A stretch of DNA of 11,174 bases from UBA9845 sp051889975. Lineage in GTDB: Bacteria; Bacillota; Clostridia; Christensenellales; UBA1242. The stretch is from NCBI GenBank assembly GCA_051889975.1, contig JBJFDJ010000022.1, positions 1 to 11,174 on the forward strand, in the 5' to 3' direction. The position numbers were made by a program, and so were the translations under genes. Shown in pieces: positions 8,258-11,174 of the stretch. Below the pieces are notes generated by a model that was not told the origin of the DNA, ran no database searches, and saw only the letters and a program-made list of their open reading frames with translations. Positions within the stretch are counted from its first letter, which is position 1. The number at the start of each line of letters is the position of its first letter.

Positions 8258-8293
8258 AAAAAAAATGTGCATAGTTTTGTATGCGCATTTTTT
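8258..8293 (-). terminator. Hairpin with T-tracts on both sides, possible hflX terminator
   Basis: The arms 8260-8273 and 8280-8293 form a 14-bp stem around a 6-base loop. Read on the minus strand it has one C-A mismatch and is followed by eight T. Read on the plus strand the same position is a G-U pair and a GA-interrupted T tract follows. It lies about 270 bases after the hflX stop and is the first plausible terminator there. Confidence 0.5.
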
Positions 8294-8564
8294 GATTTTT
8301 TTTAGTTGTGCTGATTTATTAAAAAACTTTTACTTTATTGCAACTCTACTTTTTAAGTTGTTGCCTGTTTAACTTTTAAATTTGCTTTCAATTAACTTGT
8401 TGTGCAGTTTGTCATAAAAATGTTATTTTTTGCAGTTCGTTGCCTATTGTTTAAAAATTAATTTTTACGGTTCGTTGCTTATTGTTTATAAAATAATTTT
8501 TGCAGTTCGTTGCTTATATAATAATTTTAATTTTTAAAAACTCAAACTCATCTGTTAAATAAAT
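8294..8564. other. Gene-free AT-rich stretch between hflX and the hairpin at 8258
   Basis: Apart from the tandem repeat described separately, no gene, RNA gene or clear promoter is visible here. It is probably 3' untranslated sequence of hflX. No strong hairpin/U-tract follows the hflX stop directly. Confidence 0.6.
8431..8535. repeat. 35-bp direct tandem repeat, three units plus decayed flanking copies
   Basis: Units start at 8431, 8466 and 8501, an exact 35-base period. Units 1 and 2 match at 30 of 35 positions. Unit 3 matches unit 2 over its first 17 bases apart from two changes, then diverges. The conserved core is GTTCGTTGC(C/T)TAT followed by an A/T-rich tail. Decayed copies may lie at 8403-8430 (TGCAGTTTGT...) and 8355-8383 (AGTTGTTGCCTGTTTAA...). 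The array begins 30 bases after the hflX stop and codes for nothing visible. Confidence 0.85.
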
Positions 8565-9653
8565 CTATTCATTGCCAAACAAAATTTCAACAAGTTTTTG
8601 TTTTAACTCATCAATGCCCAAATTGTTTTTTGCACTTATGTAAACACAATTTGGTTTTTTGTCTATTTGTTCCACTTTGTCGATTTTGTTGTAAACCGTG
8701 ATAATTGGTGTGTCTTTAACGCCAAGCGAATTTAAAACTTCTAAAACAATCTTTTCTTGCTCGTCGTGATATGGGTTGCTTATGTCAACAACATTTAAAA
8801 GCACATCGGCATAAACTGTTTCTTCCAACGTGCTAGAAAATGCCTCAACAAGTTCATGTGGCAGGTGGCTGACAAAGCCAACCGTGTCAACCAGCATAAC
8901 TTCCTTGTTAAGCCCAAGCCATAAACTGCGTGTTGTTGTGTCTAGCGTTGCAAACAACATATCTTTTGCAAGAATATTTGCCTTTGTTATTGTGTTAAGC
9001 AAAGTGCTTTTGCCACTGTTTGTGTAGCCAACAATTGCCACCAAAGGTTTTTTGCTGTCCATTCTCTTTTGTCTGCGCAAGTCCCGTTCTTGCTTTAACT
9101 TTTTAAGTTGTTTTTCTTTTTCTTGGATTTTTTGTTCAACAATTCGGCGATTTAACTCCAACTTTGTTTCGCCGGGTCCACGCATTCCAATTCCACCACT
9201 TCCATATCTTCCACTTGTTCCACTTATGGCATTAAGCCTTGGCAAGTTATACTTCATTTGCGCAAGTTCAACTTGAAGTTTGCCTTCATTTGAAAGTGCC
9301 CTACTTGCAAATATATCCAAAATAAGCATAGTTCGGTCAATGACTTTCACATCAAGTTCGCTTTCTAAATTGTTTATTTTGCTACCAGTTAACTCATTAT
9401 CAAAAACGACCATTGTGGCATTTGTTTGTTTAACTTGTTGTTTAAGTTCTTCAAGTTTGCCAGTGCCAATAAAAAATTTAACATCTGGCTTATCCAATTT
9501 TTGTGTTAAACTTCCAACAACTTCGCCACCTGCTGCCTCTGCAAGCGCCTTTAACTCGGCAAGTTCAATTTCAACATTAATTTTGTTATTTAGCACTACT
9601 TTAACTAAAAAAATCTTTTCGGTTGTATCTTTTGTTTCATAAATTTTAGACAT
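8565..9653 (-). CDS. hflX: GTPase HflX, ribosome-associated, short form
   Basis: HflX is a translational GTPase-superclass protein that binds the 50S subunit and splits stalled or stressed ribosomes. 362 residues. The N-terminal HflX domain (about 12-150) holds FFIGTGKLEEL and VFDNELTGSKINNLE. The glycine-rich GGIGMRGPGETKLE linker leads into a basic coiled helix (about 165-200). The G domain has G1 GYTNSGKST at 209-217, G2 ATLDTTTR, G3 DTVGF, G4 NKID and G5 SAKN. It ends soon after G5, so the C-terminal extension that brings bacterial relatives to about 410-430 residues is missing; the stop is clean, with no sign of a frameshift. AGGAGG lies eight bases before the ATG. It is monocistronic with its own promoter. 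Identity is firm; ribosome splitting by this short form is inferred from the family. Confidence 0.96.
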   Translation of the reverse strand: MSKIYETKDTTEKIFLVKVVLNNKINVEIELAELKALAEAAGGEVVGSLTQKLDKPDVKFFIGTGKLEELKQQVKQTNATMVVFDNELTGSKINNLESELDVKVIDRTMLILDIFASRALSNEGKLQVELAQMKYNLPRLNAISGTSGRYGSGGIGMRGPGETKLELNRRIVEQKIQEKEKQLKKLKQERDLRRQKRMDSKKPLVAIVGYTNSGKSTLLNTITKANILAKDMLFATLDTTTRSLWLGLNKEVMLVDTVGFVSHLPHELVEAFSSTLEETVYADVLLNVVDISNPYHDEQEKIVLEVLNSLGVKDTPIITVYNKIDKVEQIDKKPNCVYISAKNNLGIDELKQKLVEILFGNE

Positions 9654-9693
9654 AAAAAAATCCTCCTATTATAAAAAATATCCTAAAAAAATT

Positions 9694-9705
9694 TTAAATA
9701 ATCAT
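9694..9705 (-). CDS. Possible three-codon leader ORF in the hflX 5' UTR
   Basis: ATG ATT ATT TAA (Met-Ile-Ile) starts six bases after AGAGGTGG, which matches six bases of the anti-SD complement (GAGGTG). The SD-like sequence lies at the predicted 5' end of the hflX mRNA. An overlapping alternative frame from a GTG would code nine residues (MRNDYLKFF). Too short to support by coding statistics. Confidence 0.25.
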   Translation of the reverse strand: MII

Positions 9706-9725
9706 TTCGCACCACCTCTATTGTC

Positions 9726-9754
9726 ATTTTACATTTTTTTTGCAAAGTTGTAAA
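9726..9754 (-). promoter_or_regulatory. hflX promoter
   Basis: The minus strand reads TTTACA (5 of 6) at 9754-9749, a 17-base spacer, and TAAAAT (5 of 6) at 9731-9726. Expected +1 is 9719, giving a leader of about 65 bases that opens with the SD-like AGAGGTGG and ends with the hflX AGGAGG. Confidence 0.7.
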
Positions 9755-9833
9755 GACAATAAAAAAAATAATTGCAAAAACTATTACATTTTATTTGCAA
9801 AAATAAAGATAAACTCAATTTGCTCATTGCAAA
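9740..9833. repeat. Four phased copies of TTGCAAA upstream of hflX
   Basis: TTGCAAA (plus strand) occurs at 9740, 9772, 9795 and 9827, spaced 32, 23 and 32 bases. The flanking base alternates: TTTGCAAA, ATTGCAAA, TTTGCAAA, ATTGCAAA. The first copy lies in the spacer of the hflX promoter, the others upstream of its -35. Possibly regulator sites, possibly chance in A/T-rich DNA. Confidence 0.35.
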
Positions 9834-10021
9834 AAATATATAGTTTTTTAAAAAGTATTCTTTATCTTTTTTTTTGATGATTACTTTTTTGAAAACTATT
9901 TATCTTTTTCGTATGATTTTTTATCATATTGTTTGCACAAAACATTTAAAAAGGTTAATAAAACAAATTGATAAGACAAAGTATTAAAAGTTTTTTTAAA
10001 TAAAATAAAATAAGATAAAAT
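9834..10021. other. AT-rich spacer between rpiB terminator and hflX control region
   Basis: No gene seen. There are long A and T runs and a small hairpin (TATGAT/ATCATA at 9912-9928). The minus-strand frame that runs through here from 10168 is a shadow of the end of rpiB. Confidence 0.6.
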
Positions 10022-10053
10022 AAAAAAACAATTAGTTTTGCCTAATTGTTTTA
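10022..10053 (-). terminator. Rho-independent terminator of the rpiB operon
   Basis: On the minus strand AAACAATTAG / CTAATTGTTT form a perfect 10-bp stem around GCAAAA, followed by a run of T. The upstream arm begins in the rpiB stop codon itself. Confidence 0.88.
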
Positions 10054-10479
10054 AATGCTGTTTATTCTCTCTAGGTGTTTGCCACCTAAAAATTCGGTTG
10101 TTAAAAAAGTCTTTATAAATTTTTTTGATTTTAAAAAATTTGTGTTTCTTGCGCCTATGCACAAGCAATTTGCGTCATTGTGTTGCCTTGCCTGAAAAAC
10201 TTGTTTGTTGTTATATGCCAAAACTGCCCTTATGTTTTTGTTGCGATTTGCAACAATGCTCATTCCAACACCACTGCCACAAATTAACACCAATTTATCT
10301 TCAACATTTTTTTTGTCAACAAATTCGTTTAAAGCAAGTTTTGCATAGTCAACATAACTATCTAGTTGATTATATGTTTTTGCACCAAAATCAACATAAT
10401 TTAAACCAATTTTTTCAAACCATTTCACAAGTTTTTGCTTTAAGTCAAACCCTGCATGGTCACAAGAAATGTATATCAT
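10051..10479 (-). CDS. rpiB: Ribose-5-phosphate isomerase B
   Basis: RpiB (RpiB/LacAB sugar-isomerase family) interconverts ribose 5-phosphate and ribulose 5-phosphate in the non-oxidative pentose phosphate pathway, in the cytoplasm. 142 residues, the normal length. The substrate-site DHAGFDLK is at residues 7-14. The anion-hole and catalytic segment CGSGVGMSIVANR begins at Cys67, the residue family members use as general base. ARQHNDANCLCIGAR and the C-terminal FLTTEFLGGKHLERI complete the set. A related LacA/B (galactose-6-phosphate) activity cannot be excluded by sequence alone, but no lac genes are nearby. The ATG lies six bases after the stop of the upstream membrane-protein gene, and the weak SD (AGTAGG) includes that stop codon, so translation is likely coupled. 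The second gene of a two-gene operon. Confidence 0.94.
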   Translation of the reverse strand: MIYISCDHAGFDLKQKLVKWFEKIGLNYVDFGAKTYNQLDSYVDYAKLALNEFVDKKNVEDKLVLICGSGVGMSIVANRNKNIRAVLAYNNKQVFQARQHNDANCLCIGARNTNFLKSKKFIKTFLTTEFLGGKHLERINSI

Positions 10480-10485
10480 ACAAAC

Positions 10486-11001
10486 CTACTTTTTAAAAAA
10501 TTTTAGTGCAACACAGCCAGCACTCAAAATTGGCGCAAGAATTGGTGCCCAAGAAATTGACACACTTGTTTTTGCCAATGTTATTGAACCAACAACAAAA
10601 CTGCCATCTGCACCAGATGTGCTAGCATATATAATTGCTGTTACAAACAAAACAACTGCAAACACAACAAGCAACAATTCCAATGCCTTGTTTGGAATGT
10701 TAACTTTAACACCAAACAAATCAAGCACAGCAAATACAATAACAGCCAATGACAGCAACAATGTTATAAAATATGCAATCATTGTAACAATAGCCCAGCC
10801 GTTTGTAATATCGCCATTAAAAATATCAGCAATAAAGCCAGTGGTTGCATAAAGTTCTGTTCTTGCACTGCCAAGCAATTCACCATAAACTGAAAACATT
10901 GGCATTGCAAGTGTGCAAATTAAAACAACTGCCAGCACGATTAACGCAACATCAACAATCAATCTTTCTGTGCTAAGTTTTTTTGAATTCTTTTTTGCCA
11001 T
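10486..11001 (-). CDS. Hypothetical four-helix membrane protein
   Basis: 171 residues; family not recognised. A short Lys-rich N-terminus (MAKKNSKKLS) is followed by membrane helices at about 14-36, 67-94, 104-127 and 148-167, and a Lys-rich tail (KFFKK). By the positive-inside rule both ends are cytoplasmic. The first outer loop (about 37-66) is polar with ARTELYATTGFIADIFNG; the second (about 128-147) is Ser/Thr/Gly-rich. No catalytic or binding motif is seen. AAGGAG lies nine bases before the ATG. It shares an operon with rpiB, but nothing in the sequence points to sugar transport; the pairing may be only positional. Confidence 0.82.
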   Translation of the reverse strand: MAKKNSKKLSTERLIVDVALIVLAVVLICTLAMPMFSVYGELLGSARTELYATTGFIADIFNGDITNGWAIVTMIAYFITLLLSLAVIVFAVLDLFGVKVNIPNKALELLLVVFAVVLFVTAIIYASTSGADGSFVVGSITLAKTSVSISWAPILAPILSAGCVALKFFKK

Positions 11002-11027
11002 AATTTATATCTCCTTAACTTAATTAT

Positions 11028-11056
11028 ATATTAGCATTTTAAATATTTTGTGTCAA
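11028..11056 (-). promoter_or_regulatory. Promoter of the membrane protein-rpiB operon
   Basis: The minus strand reads TTGACA (6 of 6) at 11056-11051, a 17-base spacer, and TAATAT (4 of 6) at 11033-11028, with TGC forming an extended -10. Expected +1 is 11021, leaving a 20-base leader that carries AAGGAG. A TATAAT five bases downstream is too far from this -35 (22 bases) to be preferred. Confidence 0.65.
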
Positions 11057-11141
11057 AAAATATCAAGCAATAATTTTGAAATAACAATTTCACATCACTT
11101 TTTTGTTTGCAATTTGCCATCTTTGTGCAGACAATTTACGC

Positions 11142-11168
11142 AAAAGTGGCAATGCCACTTTTTGTTTA
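11142..11168. terminator. Hairpin with T-tract at the window edge
   Basis: AAAAGTGGC (11142-11150) and GCCACTTTT (11154-11162) form a 9-bp stem with a 3-base loop. The plus strand continues with T5-G-T3; on the minus strand the T run is only the four bases of the stem end. It could end a minus-strand gene that lies beyond the window, or a plus-strand transcript. Confidence 0.55.
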
Positions 11169-11174
11169 GTTTTA

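Noticed and set aside
8466..8480. GGTTCG in repeat unit 2 as a tRNA T-loop
   Set aside because: There is no acceptor, D or anticodon stem around it, and the string is part of the tandem repeat.
8431..8535. CRISPR array
   Set aside because: The 35-bp units are directly joined with no unique spacers, and no cas genes are present.
9668..9673. TATAAT just before the hflX Shine-Dalgarno as its promoter
   Set aside because: The -35 at the correct distance is poor (2 of 6) and initiation there would cut into the SD. The TTTACA-17-TAAAAT promoter upstream is better.

Overview
The window looks like chromosomal DNA of a low-GC Gram-positive bacterium, most likely a clostridia-like Firmicute. The reasons are the strongly AT-rich intergenic DNA, AAGGAGG-type ribosome binding sites, sigma-A-like promoters often with a TG extension, simple hairpin/U-tract terminators, the uvrB-uvrA gene pair, and a small cysteine-rich peptide of a style seen in clostridia. 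The genetic code is standard: TGG codes Trp and TGA ends uvrB. The lineage is an inference. All eight genes lie on the minus strand, so transcription runs from high to low coordinates.

Layout in transcription order. (1) 11168-11142: a hairpin that may end a gene outside the window. (2) 11001-10051: a two-gene operon with a good promoter and terminator, coding a four-helix membrane protein of unknown function and ribose-5-phosphate isomerase B. (3) 10021-9654: AT-rich spacer with the hflX promoter and four phased TTGCAAA copies, then hflX (9653-8565), a ribosome-associated GTPase without the usual C-terminal extension. (4) 8564-8099: a gene-free stretch with a 35-bp tandem repeat, a hairpin/T-tract, and a structured leader. 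(5) 8098-7907: a 63-residue, 12-cysteine peptide with its own terminator. (6) 7782-6931: a very basic, Lys/Asn-rich membrane protein of unknown function whose start has no ribosome binding site. (7) 6705-3232: a 1157-residue secreted, membrane-anchored surface protein of about nine Ig-like domains, with terminator. (8) 2979-1: uvrB and the 5' third of uvrA, overlapping by one base, which code the damage-recognition part of nucleotide excision repair.

Housekeeping genes (uvrBA, hflX, rpiB) thus alternate with envelope genes (four-helix protein, Cys-rich peptide, basic membrane protein, Ig-repeat protein). Apart from the two operons the genes appear to be separate transcription units.

No mobile element, phage, CRISPR array or defence system is visible. 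The most interesting points are the uvrB promoter, which places the predicted transcription start on the A of the ATG (a leaderless mRNA); the internally duplicated Cys-rich peptide behind a leader that can pair with its own Shine-Dalgarno sequence; the 35-bp tandem repeat; and a possible three-codon leader ORF at the 5' end of the hflX transcript.
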